The notes: generated by a model not told the origin, from the letters alone. Positions 14,746-22,888 are shown, numbered from the stretch's first letter. The stretch is 32,710 nucleotides of DNA from SIG565 sp045590755 (GCA_045590755.1 JAZNRP010000005.1:1-32710); one strand, 5' to 3'. A program made the numbers and translations.

Positions 14746-16185
14746 TTATAAATGTATATGGCGGTTCATTGTACCAAGTGTCACCCACAGAACAGTGGAT
14801 GCGGGCGAGATAACAAACACCATCTCGGCTATAAACAAACTGCAAACCGATAAAACGGTGCAAACTCCTATTATAGCCGCCAAAAGATAAAATTCATCAC
14901 AGCAAAATATCTTTTTAAGATTTTTAATAATGCCGATGATAGTCCAAAGCATAAACGCCATAAATAAGGCGATACCCACAACGCCGCCACTTGTGAGAAT
15001 TTCAATATAGGCATTGTGCATACTGTCAAACCGCATATAAGAATTGGCTACAATGTAAGTGTCGGGCAGATTTTTCTCTGCAAACGACAAAATATTTGCT
15101 CGGCTTACACCAAAGACAGGGGATTCTTTGAATATTTCAGTGGCGCTCTTCCAAATTGCAAAGCGCTGATTCGAAATATCGTGTGACAAATCATAACCGC
15201 GGTCAAATACATCTATTTCTGTGCTCTCTTCGGGTTTTTCTGTTTTTTCTTCTTCCAAAGGCTTTTCTATGGGGGCATCATCTTCGGTTTTTTCTTCAGC
15301 TATAGCGGCATTTGCGATTTTGTTAACCGCCGACTTTACCGCCATCGGTCCAAAGTAGGTAACCGAAAAGGTTGTAGCCGCTATAAGAATTATTGCAATA
15401 ACATTTTTAATTTTGCTTTCAAAAAATCTTCTTTTAGTCGATAAAAGCACCGAAAGCATAACGGCCCCTGCAGATATAGCAACATTGCCCGTTCTTGAGC
15501 CCGAAAAAACAATATAGGTAAACTGAAGCAGTATGTTCAGAATATTAAGTATTTTTAAGCATTTCTTTTTAGCAATTATAAAGAAATAAACCGATAGCAT
15601 AATGGCCACTGCGGCGGTAACTGCGGCGATATTTGGGTCCCAGTAAACGCCGTACAGTCTGCCGTGCCAGAAGCCTATATAGTAAGCAGGTACTGCCTTG
15701 TCGGCCGCCGCGGCAAACATTTTATTGTAACCGAGCAACATAATAATAAAGCTCGCAAACGAAAATAGGGCGGTTACAATTAAATAATAATTGGCCGCTA
15801 TTTCCGTTCTTTTTTTGGTATCTTCTGCGTTTTCGTTGCTGTCAGTCGCGTAAAGCAGACCAAACTGAAAAACCGTGAAGATTAAAAACCGCAGATTCTC
15901 GTACCATCCGTAGCTAAAGGTAATAAAGGAAGCTACAACATAGCCAACTGAGAAGAGTATAAGTAAAATAATACCGCGAGTTTTAATGTAATGCTTAAAA
16001 TTTATAAATCGCACAGCTAAAAGCACCATACCGAGGGCTACTGTCGGCCACTGAACAAAAGAAATTATCTTGTTGCCAAAGGTAAAAGAGCATAACTGCA
16101 AAAAGCCTACCGTCATAAACAGAAGCGTAAAAATTAAGACACCAAATTTTTCGAATTTCTGTGTTTTTTTGTAAAAATTCTCCAT
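14746..16185 (-). CDS. O-antigen ligase/polymerase-like membrane protein (Wzy_C family)
   Basis: 479 aa with about 11-12 membrane helices, so an integral membrane polymerase or ligase for polysaccharide repeat units. Family signs: FSGSRTGNVAISAGA after a central helix, the large outside loop with RFAIWKSATEIFKESPVFGVS, and HNAYIEILTSGGVVGIALF, all typical of Wzy_C/O-antigen ligase proteins. That loop also holds an unusual acidic, proline-rich insert (about residues 292-325, EEKTEDDAPIEKPLEEEKTE and onwards). Its stop is 13 bases before the hairpin array, and its start lies 4 bases after the GT4 gene. It probably polymerises the glycan made by the neighbouring glycosyltransferases. Confidence 0.85.
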   Translation of the reverse strand: MENFYKKTQKFEKFGVLIFTLLFMTVGFLQLCSFTFGNKIISFVQWPTVALGMVLLAVRFINFKHYIKTRGIILLILFSVGYVVASFITFSYGWYENLRFLIFTVFQFGLLYATDSNENAEDTKKRTEIAANYYLIVTALFSFASFIIMLLGYNKMFAAAADKAVPAYYIGFWHGRLYGVYWDPNIAAVTAAVAIMLSVYFFIIAKKKCLKILNILNILLQFTYIVFSGSRTGNVAISAGAVMLSVLLSTKRRFFESKIKNVIAIILIAATTFSVTYFGPMAVKSAVNKIANAAIAEEKTEDDAPIEKPLEEEKTEKPEESTEIDVFDRGYDLSHDISNQRFAIWKSATEIFKESPVFGVSRANILSFAEKNLPDTYIVANSYMRFDSMHNAYIEILTSGGVVGIALFMAFMLWTIIGIIKNLKKIFCCDEFYLLAAIIGVCTVLSVCSLFIAEMVFVISPASTVLWVTLGTMNRHIHL

Positions 16186-16189
16186 AACT

Positions 16190-17275
16190 TTAACTCCTTA
16201 AAATATCAAGCAGTTGTTCTTTTTGGTTGGCTATATCAAATTTCTGAATTATATCGTTTTTAAGTCTTGCGGCAGCTCTCTCTTTAATGTTTTTAAGCGC
16301 TGTATCTGCCCATTTTTTTGCACTGACTGTAGGTAAAAATACCGCATTGTCGGCGATTTTGGTGTCCCCCGCTATACTGTCTGATAAAATACAGGGTAGC
16401 CCTGAAAACTGCGCTTCTACACAGGCAATAGGCAGACCTTCTATTCTTGATGGGAATAAAAGCATATCTGCGGCAGAAAGCAGCTCTGCTATATCGCGTC
16501 TTACACCCAAGAACTTAACATTTTCATCTATTCCTATTTCCTTTGTGTATTCACAAACATTTATGAAATCATACCCTGTGCCGATGCTGAGCAGACATAC
16601 ATTTTTATCTTTTTTGATAATTTCCTTCATTGCATCCATTAAGAAGTAATGATTTTTAGCGTAGCAGAAATTTCCAATGTGTATAAACACTTTTTTGTTT
16701 TCAAGCTCTAATTCTTTCCGCTTTTTTTGACGGGCATCTTCATTAAATTTGAATTTTTCACCGTCTACGGCGTTATAAACAATTTCGTAATCCTTACAGA
16801 ATAACCATTCGCCCGCAGCGCTTGACGGAGCTAAACGCCGTGTTGCAGCGTTTGTTACAAAGCGCTTGAAAAGTCCGTTCAAGGCGGTACGGAAAAGGCG
16901 AACATATTTATTTTTTCTGTCAACACCCGACGCGTGTGAATGTACAATACGAACAGGCACTTTTTTTGTCTTTGCCGCAATCAGTCCCATACAGTTAAAG
17001 GCTTCGGAAATGTTTAAATAGACGCCGTCATAACCGCCGTTTTCAATTATTCCCTTAATTTTTTTGTACTGCGCTAACGGATTTTTAAGACTGGGTATTT
17101 CGAAAAGCCCGAAATTCATATTTCCTAAAATTTCTGACATTTCTTCTGTTTTTTCGGTGGTTAAAAAATCAAGCTGTATGCCGTTTTGATGCGCCACACC
17201 GCAGACCGACAGCAAATACTTATCTATTCCACTGTGTCTGCCGTCCTGAATAAAACCTACAAGAACCTTTTTCAT
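16190..17275 (-). CDS. Family 4 glycosyltransferase
   Basis: 361-aa GT-B enzyme. N-terminal half: MKKVLVGFIQDGRHSGIDKYLLS and VRIVHSHASG, as in EpsF-like exopolysaccharide transferases. C-terminal nucleotide-sugar domain: VFIHIGNFCYAKNHYFLMDA and the EX7E motif EGLPIACVE (about residues 290-298). Retaining transferase acting on the cytoplasmic side of the membrane. It lies 4 bases downstream of the GT2 gene (17280) and 4 bases upstream of the polymerase gene, so it is tightly operonic. Sugar specificity is unknown. Confidence 0.9.
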   Translation of the reverse strand: MKKVLVGFIQDGRHSGIDKYLLSVCGVAHQNGIQLDFLTTEKTEEMSEILGNMNFGLFEIPSLKNPLAQYKKIKGIIENGGYDGVYLNISEAFNCMGLIAAKTKKVPVRIVHSHASGVDRKNKYVRLFRTALNGLFKRFVTNAATRRLAPSSAAGEWLFCKDYEIVYNAVDGEKFKFNEDARQKKRKELELENKKVFIHIGNFCYAKNHYFLMDAMKEIIKKDKNVCLLSIGTGYDFINVCEYTKEIGIDENVKFLGVRRDIAELLSAADMLLFPSRIEGLPIACVEAQFSGLPCILSDSIAGDTKIADNAVFLPTVSAKKWADTALKNIKERAAARLKNDIIQKFDIANQKEQLLDILRS

Positions 17276-17279
17276 TTTT

Positions 17280-18263
17280 TCACCTTTTCCTTAGGGAATA
17301 CATTTTCCAAGCAAATGAGAAAAACCTAAAGCCAAATGTCAAACACAAAATACCGATTTTGTCACGCAAGGGTGTATACGGATTTTTAAGTGCGCCCTTT
17401 TTTAACGCGTTTATACGAGAGACGAGCATTTTTTCAACAGGCTTGTTTCGGGTGTTGGAATTTACAAGCTGTGTAAGGGTTGAAAAGCAGGCATGCATCT
17501 GCTTTCGCTCGGCGGCAGCAGTTAAATCGGGGTGCTTTGCCTTTATATATTCCGCCATTTCATCTGCCATTTCAACATAATCTAACTTTTTTTCGTTAAA
17601 GGTGCATTTTGTAATTGAACTGTTATCTTCCGAAATTATATAAAAGTATTTAGGAATACACTGAAAAACTATTTTTTCCGCCTTGTCTACTACCTTGTAG
17701 GTAGTGCCTGTGTCTTCAAAAACCTTACCCGCATTATAGCGGACAGTACTAAACAATTCCTTTTTGTATAGCTTGTCCCAAGCCGTTACAAAAAATCCGT
17801 CGTTATAGCACATACGGCGAAGCGCTTCGTGCTTATCAATAACATAAAGCTTATCGTCGTCATACTGACGCTCGGTTTTACCCGACGGGTGAACAAAAAG
17901 TGCACCGCACGCCGATATGTCGGCACCCGTTTTTAGTAAATTATTAAGCATAAATTCAATATAGTCGTCCGCTACATAGTCATCCGAATCAATAAACGCA
18001 AGATATTCGCCGCAAGCTATATCAATACCGCTGTTACGCGCGCGTGATAAACCACCGTTTTCTTGATGAATTACCTTTATGCGACTATCCTTTTTTGCGT
18101 ATTCATCACATATTTTACCGCAATTATCGGGCGAGCCGTCATCAACTAAAATTATTTCAAGATTTTTGTGGGTTTGCCCAAGTATGCTCTTAAGGCAAAT
18201 TTCCAAACGCTTTTCAACATTGTATATCGGCACAATGATACTAACCAGTGGATTTCTTTCCAT
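17280..18263 (-). CDS. Family 2 glycosyltransferase
   Basis: 327-aa GT2 enzyme, first gene of the polysaccharide operon. Visible motifs: VSIIVPIYNVEKRLEICLKS, LVDDGSPDNCGKICDEYA, ENGGLSRARNSGI and the DXD-type DSDD (about residue 91-94), the standard EpsJ/WcaA-like arrangement. I start at ATG 18263 because AAGGAG lies 7 bases before it; an upstream ATG at 18311 would lie directly downstream of the -10 box with no binding site. Promoter at 18302-18330. Together with 16190-17275 and 14746-16185 it should build a surface or exopolysaccharide. Confidence 0.9.
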   Translation of the reverse strand: MERNPLVSIIVPIYNVEKRLEICLKSILGQTHKNLEIILVDDGSPDNCGKICDEYAKKDSRIKVIHQENGGLSRARNSGIDIACGEYLAFIDSDDYVADDYIEFMLNNLLKTGADISACGALFVHPSGKTERQYDDDKLYVIDKHEALRRMCYNDGFFVTAWDKLYKKELFSTVRYNAGKVFEDTGTTYKVVDKAEKIVFQCIPKYFYIISEDNSSITKCTFNEKKLDYVEMADEMAEYIKAKHPDLTAAAERKQMHACFSTLTQLVNSNTRNKPVEKMLVSRINALKKGALKNPYTPLRDKIGILCLTFGFRFFSFAWKMYSLRKR

Positions 18264-18301
18264 AAAATTCTCCTTAAAACCGACATATATTAAACAATTA
18301 G

Positions 18302-18330
18302 ATTTTATCATATTTTATGCAAAATAACAA
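18302..18330 (-). promoter_or_regulatory. Promoter of the polysaccharide operon
   Basis: TTGTTA (18330-18325), 17-bp spacer, TAAAAT (18307-18302) on the minus strand. Confidence 0.6.
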
Positions 18331-18346
18331 GTTATTTACATTTATG

Positions 18347-18374
18347 TTGAAATCTTTGATTTTTGTGTTAAAAT
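18347..18374 (+). promoter_or_regulatory. Promoter of the gtrA-deacetylase operon
   Basis: TTGAAA (18347-18352), 16-bp spacer, TAAAAT (18369-18374), divergent from the polysaccharide operon promoter. Confidence 0.6.
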
Positions 18375-18397
18375 AGAAGTGGTTCGGGGGTTAGATT

Positions 18398-18790
18398 ATG
18401 GCTATTGATAAAAAAGAAGTTTTGCGCGTAATAAAATTCACCCTGTTTTCTTTAAGTGCGGGCATTATACAGACCATTACATTTACACTGCTTAACGAAA
18501 TTTTGCATTTACAGTATTGGCCTTGTTATTTAACGGCGCTTGTTCTGTCGGTTGTATGGAATTTTACGCTTAACCGTAAATTCACCTTCCATTCTGCCGC
18601 AAATATACCCGTAGCCATGCTAAAGGTTGCCACCTACTACCTTGTTTTTACACCGCTTTCAACCTATGGCGGACAACTGCTTAATAATTTAGGGGTAAAT
18701 GAATACATAGTGCTTTTACTTTCTATGCTATTAAACCTTGTAACCGAATTTTTATATTCAAAATATGTAGTATTCAAAGACAGTAAATAG
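18398..18790 (+). CDS. GtrA-family membrane protein
   Basis: 130 aa with four membrane helices, the usual GtrA size. The first helix starts in IKFTLFSLSAGIIQTITFTLL, and the conserved WNFTLNRKFTF between helices two and three and FLYSKYVVFK at the end are strong GtrA hallmarks. GtrA proteins assist the transfer or flipping of lipid-linked sugars in surface glycan modification. It diverges from the polysaccharide operon and is followed 11 bases later by a deacetylase gene, so a role in modifying the same glycan is plausible. Confidence 0.92.
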   Translation: MAIDKKEVLRVIKFTLFSLSAGIIQTITFTLLNEILHLQYWPCYLTALVLSVVWNFTLNRKFTFHSAANIPVAMLKVATYYLVFTPLSTYGGQLLNNLGVNEYIVLLLSMLLNLVTEFLYSKYVVFKDSK

Positions 18791-18801
18791 GAGAGATTTT
18801 T

Positions 18802-19692
18802 ATGCGTTACAGATTTTTGCGTTTCCCCGGCGGTAAGCCAAAGGCCGTTACCTTTAGTTATGATGACGGATGTATTCACGATTTACGGCTTTCCGATATT
18901 TTCACAAAATACGGTATGAAGGGTACCTTTAACCTTAACGGTGAAAAATTTGTGGGCTCATCAGGTGAAAAGCCTACCAAGGAACAAGTTAAAGAATATA
19001 TCTTAGACCGCGGCCACGAAATAGCAATACACGGCTATTACCACCGCGCAAACGGCAGACTTCGAAGCATCGAAGGCATTAAGGATGTGCTTGACTGTAG
19101 AGTAGAGCTTGAAACCAAATACGATATCATTGTACGCGGTATGGCATACCCCGATTCGGGCGTACGAGATTTACATAACGGCGGCAACTATGATGATATA
19201 AAGCAGTATTTAACCCAACTTGATGTAGCATATGTCAGAACAGCCGCTTATTATAGACCACACAATGACCCCACCAGATTTCATTTGCCAACCGACTGGC
19301 ATAAATGGGAGCCCGCTATATACCACGGTGACCCAAATGCCGACAAATATATTGACGACTTCTTGAATTTCTATAAGGATGCGGGTAACTGCTATTCTAT
19401 TCGTCCACCGCAGGTTTGCTATATTCACGGACATAGCTATGAATTTGATAGGGCTAACAACTGGGAGTTAATGGAGCATATCTGCGAAAGGTTGTCAAAT
19501 CAGGCGGACGCATGGTACGCTACAAACATTGAAATTTACGATTATGTAAAGGCGTACGATTCTTTAGTTTTCAGTGCCGACGGCCACACTGTTTTCAACC
19601 CGTCCGCACAAACTATATGGTTTGTTGTTGATAACACACCCTACTGTGTAGCGCCGGGCGAAACCATAAAAATTGAACATCAGGTTTTATAA
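18802..19692 (+). CDS. Polysaccharide deacetylase-like protein (CE4 fold), no signal peptide
   Basis: 296-aa protein with the NodB-type metal motifs: TFSYDDG (Asp21, Asp22), HEIAIHGYYH (His77 and His81) and a later MAYPDSG loop. It lacks a signal peptide or membrane helix, so it should act in the cytoplasm, for example on a nucleotide-linked or lipid-linked sugar; many Clostridia have this soluble type. The C-terminal 40 residues form a small beta domain (TIWFVVDNTPYCVAPGET). GGAGAG lies 8 bases before the ATG. Cotranscribed with gtrA and ended by a strong terminator at 19703-19771. Confidence 0.85.
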   Translation: MRYRFLRFPGGKPKAVTFSYDDGCIHDLRLSDIFTKYGMKGTFNLNGEKFVGSSGEKPTKEQVKEYILDRGHEIAIHGYYHRANGRLRSIEGIKDVLDCRVELETKYDIIVRGMAYPDSGVRDLHNGGNYDDIKQYLTQLDVAYVRTAAYYRPHNDPTRFHLPTDWHKWEPAIYHGDPNADKYIDDFLNFYKDAGNCYSIRPPQVCYIHGHSYEFDRANNWELMEHICERLSNQADAWYATNIEIYDYVKAYDSLVFSADGHTVFNPSAQTIWFVVDNTPYCVAPGETIKIEHQVL

Positions 19693-19702
19693 AAATAAAA
19701 AT

Positions 19703-19771
19703 GTGTGCCGCGCCCGCGCTTCGTAAGGCAGTATTTCCTTAAAAAGCGTGGGCGTTGGTGCACACTTTTTT
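19703..19771 (+). terminator. Long composite terminator
   Basis: Outer stem GTGTGC/GCACAC (19703-19708 with 19760-19765), an 11-bp inner stem CGCCCGCGCTT/AAGCGTGGGCG (19711-19721 with 19744-19754), a terminal stem TAAGG/CCTTA, then T6. It is unusually long for an intrinsic terminator. Confidence 0.8.
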
Positions 19772-19811
19772 GTATGAATACCCAATATTTCTTTTCACAT
19801 AATAACTCGGG

Positions 19812-20207
19812 GTGAGTATTATAAAAAAGACTTTTCGGTATTCGGTATTTTTTACTTTAGGGGGACTCGGCTACGCCGTAATTGAGCTTTTATGGCGTGG
19901 CAGAACACACTGGACAATGATGATAGCGGGTGGAATATGCTTTGTGCTTTTTTCGCTCACTACCGAAAAACTAAAACGGCGCCCGTTACCGCTTAAATGC
20001 GTTATTTGCGCCGCGTCTGTTACGGCGGTTGAGTTTGTTTTTGGCGTAATTTTTAATATTTTTCTTGATATGAAAATCTGGGATTATAGCGCACAGCCAC
20101 TCAATATTTTAGGGCAAATATGTCCGCTTTACACTGTGCTTTGGGGGCTCTTGGCAATTTTGTTTATACCGCTTGCCGATATGCTCAATAAAAAGCTGAA
20201 AATATAA
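19812..20207 (+). CDS. CmpB-like four-helix membrane protein (ABC_trans_CmpB family)
   Basis: 131 aa with four hydrophobic helices. The segment MKIWDYSAQPLNILGQICPL followed by YTVLWG is the signature I recall for the putative ABC-transporter type IV (CmpB-like) family of Firmicutes; no function is established. The start is uncertain: GTG at 19812 is the only standard start before the first helix, and no ribosome binding site precedes it. A CATAAT box at 19798-19803 would put the transcript start almost on the GTG, so a leaderless mRNA is possible. It is separated from the deacetylase gene by a strong terminator. Confidence 0.7.
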   Translation: MSIIKKTFRYSVFFTLGGLGYAVIELLWRGRTHWTMMIAGGICFVLFSLTTEKLKRRPLPLKCVICAASVTAVEFVFGVIFNIFLDMKIWDYSAQPLNILGQICPLYTVLWGLLAILFIPLADMLNKKLKI

Positions 20208-20212
20208 CACCC

Positions 20213-20241
20213 TTGACAAATTTTTTGTTTTATGGTATTAT
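20213..20241 (+). promoter_or_regulatory. Promoter of the 74-aa protein and its leader
   Basis: TTGACA (20213-20218), 17-bp spacer, TATTAT (20236-20241). It leaves a leader of about 120 bases before the ATG at 20369. Confidence 0.75.
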
Positions 20242-20247
20242 GAGTAC

Positions 20248-20368
20248 ACAAAATTTTTAGCTTATTTTGCAAAAGGATGAATTTTCCATAGGGAAAATTC
20301 TGCCCATTTGCAGGATAGGCTTTTTTGTTGCCTTCCTGTATGAAAATTTAATATAGGAGGTATAAGTT
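20248..20368 (+). ncRNA. Structured 5' leader, possible cis-regulatory RNA
   Basis: Three nested or adjacent helices can be drawn: TGCAAA (20268-20273) with TTTGCA (20307-20312), enclosing the 9-bp hairpin GAATTTTCC/GGAAAATTC (20279-20300), followed by CAGGA-T-AGGC (20311-20320) with GCCTTCCTG (20330-20338). The outer helix and the last hairpin share bases 20311-20312, so they compete. A T6 run directly follows the 3'-proximal AGGC and AGGAGG follows 12-13 bases after the last helix. This is the layout of a switch or attenuator, but I do not recognise a known class. Confidence 0.4.
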
Positions 20369-20593
20369 ATGGGCTATTATTCAGACCCTACTGCCGCTTT
20401 GGCTTTAGGAAACATTAACCGCGAGTTCTCAAAATTAGAGAAAAAAGCAAATAAGCTGCGTAAACTCTTTGATGAAGGTAAAATTTCCAGGGGGGACATA
20501 GAAAAAGCGCAGTCACAGTTCACGGGGCTTTACCGCCATGTGCTGACCCTTGCTCTCGAAAAAGAGCGGGCAAAGCAGAATCCCACCGAGTAA
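20369..20593 (+). CDS. Small helical SHOCT-like protein, unknown function
   Basis: 74-aa soluble, charged, mostly helical protein. Residues 22-50 (KLEKKANKLRKLFDEGKISR and following GDIEKAQSQF) resemble the short SHOCT-type helix-turn-helix hairpin with its LxxLxDEGxIS pattern; the N-terminus MGYYSDPTAALALGNINREF is not recognised. AGGAGG lies 8 bases upstream of the ATG, an excellent site, and the gene has a consensus-like promoter with a structured leader. Its stop codon TAA lies in the loop of the terminator hairpin at 20579-20604, so the last codons form half of the stem. Probably well expressed; role unknown. Confidence 0.8.
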   Translation: MGYYSDPTAALALGNINREFSKLEKKANKLRKLFDEGKISRGDIEKAQSQFTGLYRHVLTLALEKERAKQNPTE

Positions 20594-20604
20594 TCGGTGG
20601 GATT
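20579..20604. terminator. Terminator overlapping the stop codon
   Basis: Stem AATCCCACCGA/TCGGTGGGATT with loop GTAA containing the stop codon of the 74-aa gene; CTTTAT follows. It could also end the converging HD-hydrolase operon. Confidence 0.65.
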
Positions 20605-20616
20605 CTTTATGAAAAA

Positions 20617-21045
20617 TTATTTTTCCAAAAATTCCATAGCCGCCAGATATTTTTCGCGGCGTTTAAGTGCCTTTTCATCAATATAATCTAATCTTGTTAA
20701 ATCGGAATTATGCTTTAAGTCGGCCAATTTTACGGCCTTAGCAATTGGGTTTTCTTTTATTTTAGCCACATAATTCATATATTCTGTGCCGTCGTTATGT
20801 GTAAGTAGACGCAGGGCTTCTATGACAGATTCATCAAAGCCCATTTTCCTTATGTGCTTTTCGGTGTATCTGGTATCTTCAATAACATCGTGCAGCAGCG
20901 CTACAATGGTCGTTGCTTCGTCGGTCATCTGCTCTGCTAAATGAAACGGATGAAACACATATGGCATTCCGCTTTTATCACGCTGTCTTTTGTGCGCCTT
21001 GAAACAGAATTTTAAGGCTTTTTTAGTATTCTCTGTATAAATCAT
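20617..21045 (-). CDS. HD-domain hydrolase related to RelA/SpoT (ppGpp hydrolase-like)
   Basis: 142-aa single-domain protein. The motifs GMPYVFHPFHLA (His32), LLHDVIEDT (His52-Asp53, Glu56-Asp57) and KLADLKHN (Asp109) are those of the manganese-dependent ppGpp 3'-pyrophosphohydrolase domain. There is no synthetase, TGS or ACT domain, so it resembles a stand-alone small alarmone hydrolase (MESH1-like); activity on ppGpp is inferred from motifs, and other nucleotide substrates are possible. Its start lies 3 bases after the stop of the monooxygenase gene, with AAGGG inside that gene's end. Confidence 0.82.
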   Translation of the reverse strand: MIYTENTKKALKFCFKAHKRQRDKSGMPYVFHPFHLAEQMTDEATTIVALLHDVIEDTRYTEKHIRKMGFDESVIEALRLLTHNDGTEYMNYVAKIKENPIAKAVKLADLKHNSDLTRLDYIDEKALKRREKYLAAMEFLEK

Positions 21046-21048
21046 TTT

Positions 21049-21339
21049 TTAACCCTTCATTTCAATTTCGCCAAGCAACGAATTTTTAATATACTCGGCT
21101 CTGAATTGGCGGAAAGTTTCCATATGCGGCTGTGTCATATGGATTTGCTGATGCTCTTTTTTCTCCCATTGTTCAATCAGTAAAAGCTCATCCGCATCCT
21201 TATCTGACAGATAAAAATCATATTTAATACAACCGTTTTCATTCCTTATAGCATCTAAAACTCCCGTTTCCTTTACCTTTTCCAAAAAAGCTTCTCTTTT
21301 TTGTGGGTAGCACTCAAACTTTACATATATTGTGTACAT
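21049..21339 (-). CDS. Antibiotic biosynthesis monooxygenase (ABM) domain protein
   Basis: 96-aa dimeric ferredoxin-like fold protein of the ABM/YgiN type. The strand-helix pattern YTIYVKFECYPQKREAFLEK, then NENGCIKYDFYLSD and LLLIEQWEKKEHQQIHMTQ with the conserved W and H, is typical. Such proteins act on quinones or reactive aromatic compounds, or merely bind them. GGAAAGGGA lies upstream of the ATG. It follows the DUF6440-like gene by 23 bases and precedes the HD hydrolase by 3, forming a small operon; the three gene products have no obvious common pathway. Confidence 0.82.
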   Translation of the reverse strand: MYTIYVKFECYPQKREAFLEKVKETGVLDAIRNENGCIKYDFYLSDKDADELLLIEQWEKKEHQQIHMTQPHMETFRQFRAEYIKNSLLGEIEMKG

Positions 21340-21362
21340 ATAAATCCCTTTCCTTTATAAAG

Positions 21363-21545
21363 CTAAACTATATCATTTACAGGTGTAATAACCGGTTTGC
21401 CGTATTTGTCTAACAAAACCGTCATTCCGCCCCCATAACCGCTTTGACGATACAAATAATTAACACCTGTTTCCTTATCAACCCATATTTCTATTGAACC
21501 CATATTTTGATTATAAACCTTTTTAAATCTTTTGTTTTTTGCCAT
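21363..21545 (-). CDS. Small DUF6440-like protein
   Basis: 60-aa protein. The segment VDKETGVNYLYRQSGYGGGM followed by TVLLDKYGKPVI matches what I remember of the DUF6440 family, small soluble proteins of unknown function common in Firmicutes. GGGGGT lies 7 bases before the ATG, and a promoter (21578-21606) stands directly upstream, so this is the first gene of the operon with the ABM and HD genes. Confidence 0.75.
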   Translation of the reverse strand: MAKNKRFKKVYNQNMGSIEIWVDKETGVNYLYRQSGYGGGMTVLLDKYGKPVITPVNDIV

Positions 21546-21577
21546 TTTTAACCCCCACTTTTCTTGTTTTTGAATCG

Positions 21578-21606
21578 ATTATACCATTTTTACCTCAAAA
21601 GTTCAA
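21578..21606 (-). promoter_or_regulatory. Promoter of the DUF6440-ABM-HD operon
   Basis: TTGAAC (21606-21601), 17-bp spacer, TATAAT (21583-21578) on the minus strand. Confidence 0.7.
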
Positions 21607-21614
21607 TTCATATG

Positions 21615-21645
21615 AAAAACTGCCCGAATTTTCGAGCAGTTTTTT
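21615..21645 (-). terminator. Terminator of the sorE-mtlD-like operon
   Basis: Stem ACTGC.CGAA / TTCG.GCAGT with one mismatch, flanked by A5 and T6, 15 bases past the MtlD-like stop codon. T-tracts exist in both directions. Confidence 0.75.
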
Positions 21646-21659
21646 GTAAATCTAATTGC

Positions 21660-22874
21660 TTATATTACGCCACCAAGCTCATTTGCGATAACAGCATCAG
21701 CTGTACGGCGGATTTCTGCCAATGTTTTGCCGTCTATAATCATTTCATACATATCTAAAATCATTTGGGTAAGCTTATCATCAGCGCCTAACTTACAATG
21801 CTCGCAAAGCACGCGTTTTGCATCTGCCAATGTTTGCTCACAACCGTCAACCTCGGCTAAATAGCGGCGAAGACCTGCAGCCGCACCAATGGCTATGTAT
21901 GCGGGGGTCATTCCCATTTCAAGCGCTAATTTTGATGAACCGATAAGGCGGTCATCGGGGGATAGCTTTCTTGCGGGGTCACTGCCAACACGCTGACAGG
22001 TGTCCTTAAGTGCGGCATTTGTAAAACGGTTTAGCAAATCGGTTATATGAAGTAAAATTTCTTCAAGTGCCACACCGTATTTCTTAGAAAGTGCTCTTGC
22101 ACTTTCTTCCATTGCGCCACGAACAATAAGATAAACTTCATCCTTATCAATCGACTGATAAATATACTCAAGACCTAAAATGTTGCCAAGATATGCACAG
22201 GTTGCGTGACCCAAATTGTGAACATAGAGCTTTCTTTTTAAGTAGAAATCAAACGGAGAGAACGGAACCATATTTTTAATATTCGGAATTTCACCCTTGA
22301 AAGCGTCCTTATCAACCGGCAAAAAGCCGTAGCTTTCAACACAAACACGAAGTGGGTCGCCGTCCTTCATTTCTTCGGTTTGAACCGGCACCATTCTACC
22401 GATTGAGGCTTCTACCAAGCCAATATTTTGGTCAAACCACGCTTGTTCTTCATCGTTTAAATGCTCTTTAATCATTTTTTCAAGCACTTTGTTTGCATCC
22501 ATAAGATTTTCGCAAATTATTATATTAAAGGGCGGAAGTCCCCTTTCCTTGCGAAGCTTTAAACCTGCAACAATGTTGGGGATTATGAATTTTAAAACAT
22601 TTACACCAACGGCGGTTGCCATAATATCAACGCTTGCAACAGTTTCAGCAACTGCGGCGACGTCTTTACCGTCTACCGCATTTACATTCAAAACATCAAT
22701 ATCTGTGTGTCCGCTGTTAGAAATTATGCGAACAGGGTATTTCCCGTTCTTGTTTAAGGTTTCAACAACGGTATCAACAACATCAACAACGGTTACTTCA
22801 TAACCCGATGATGATAACAGCATTCCTATAAAACCGCGACCGATATTACCGCCGCCGTACATTAAAGCTTTCAT
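21660..22874 (-). CDS. Mannitol-1-phosphate 5-dehydrogenase-like polyol-phosphate dehydrogenase
   Basis: 404-aa NAD-dependent enzyme of the mannitol dehydrogenase family, close in form to MtlD: it opens with ALMYGGGNIGRGFIGMLL, the MtlD nucleotide-binding loop, and has the catalytic helix KLYVHNLGHAT (about residues 217-227, Lys...Asn..His). It would interconvert a hexitol phosphate such as mannitol-1-P with the ketose phosphate; the exact polyol is not certain. Slightly longer than typical MtlD (about 380 aa). It lies 14 bases downstream of the SorE-like gene in one operon. No PTS genes are present in the window, so the polyol phosphate is either imported elsewhere or made by a kinase, perhaps the FGGY kinase of the divergent operon. 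Confidence 0.87.
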   Translation of the reverse strand: MKALMYGGGNIGRGFIGMLLSSSGYEVTVVDVVDTVVETLNKNGKYPVRIISNSGHTDIDVLNVNAVDGKDVAAVAETVASVDIMATAVGVNVLKFIIPNIVAGLKLRKERGLPPFNIIICENLMDANKVLEKMIKEHLNDEEQAWFDQNIGLVEASIGRMVPVQTEEMKDGDPLRVCVESYGFLPVDKDAFKGEIPNIKNMVPFSPFDFYLKRKLYVHNLGHATCAYLGNILGLEYIYQSIDKDEVYLIVRGAMEESARALSKKYGVALEEILLHITDLLNRFTNAALKDTCQRVGSDPARKLSPDDRLIGSSKLALEMGMTPAYIAIGAAAGLRRYLAEVDGCEQTLADAKRVLCEHCKLGADDKLTQMILDMYEMIIDGKTLAEIRRTADAVIANELGGVI

Positions 22875-22888
22875 TTAAAAATCCCCTT

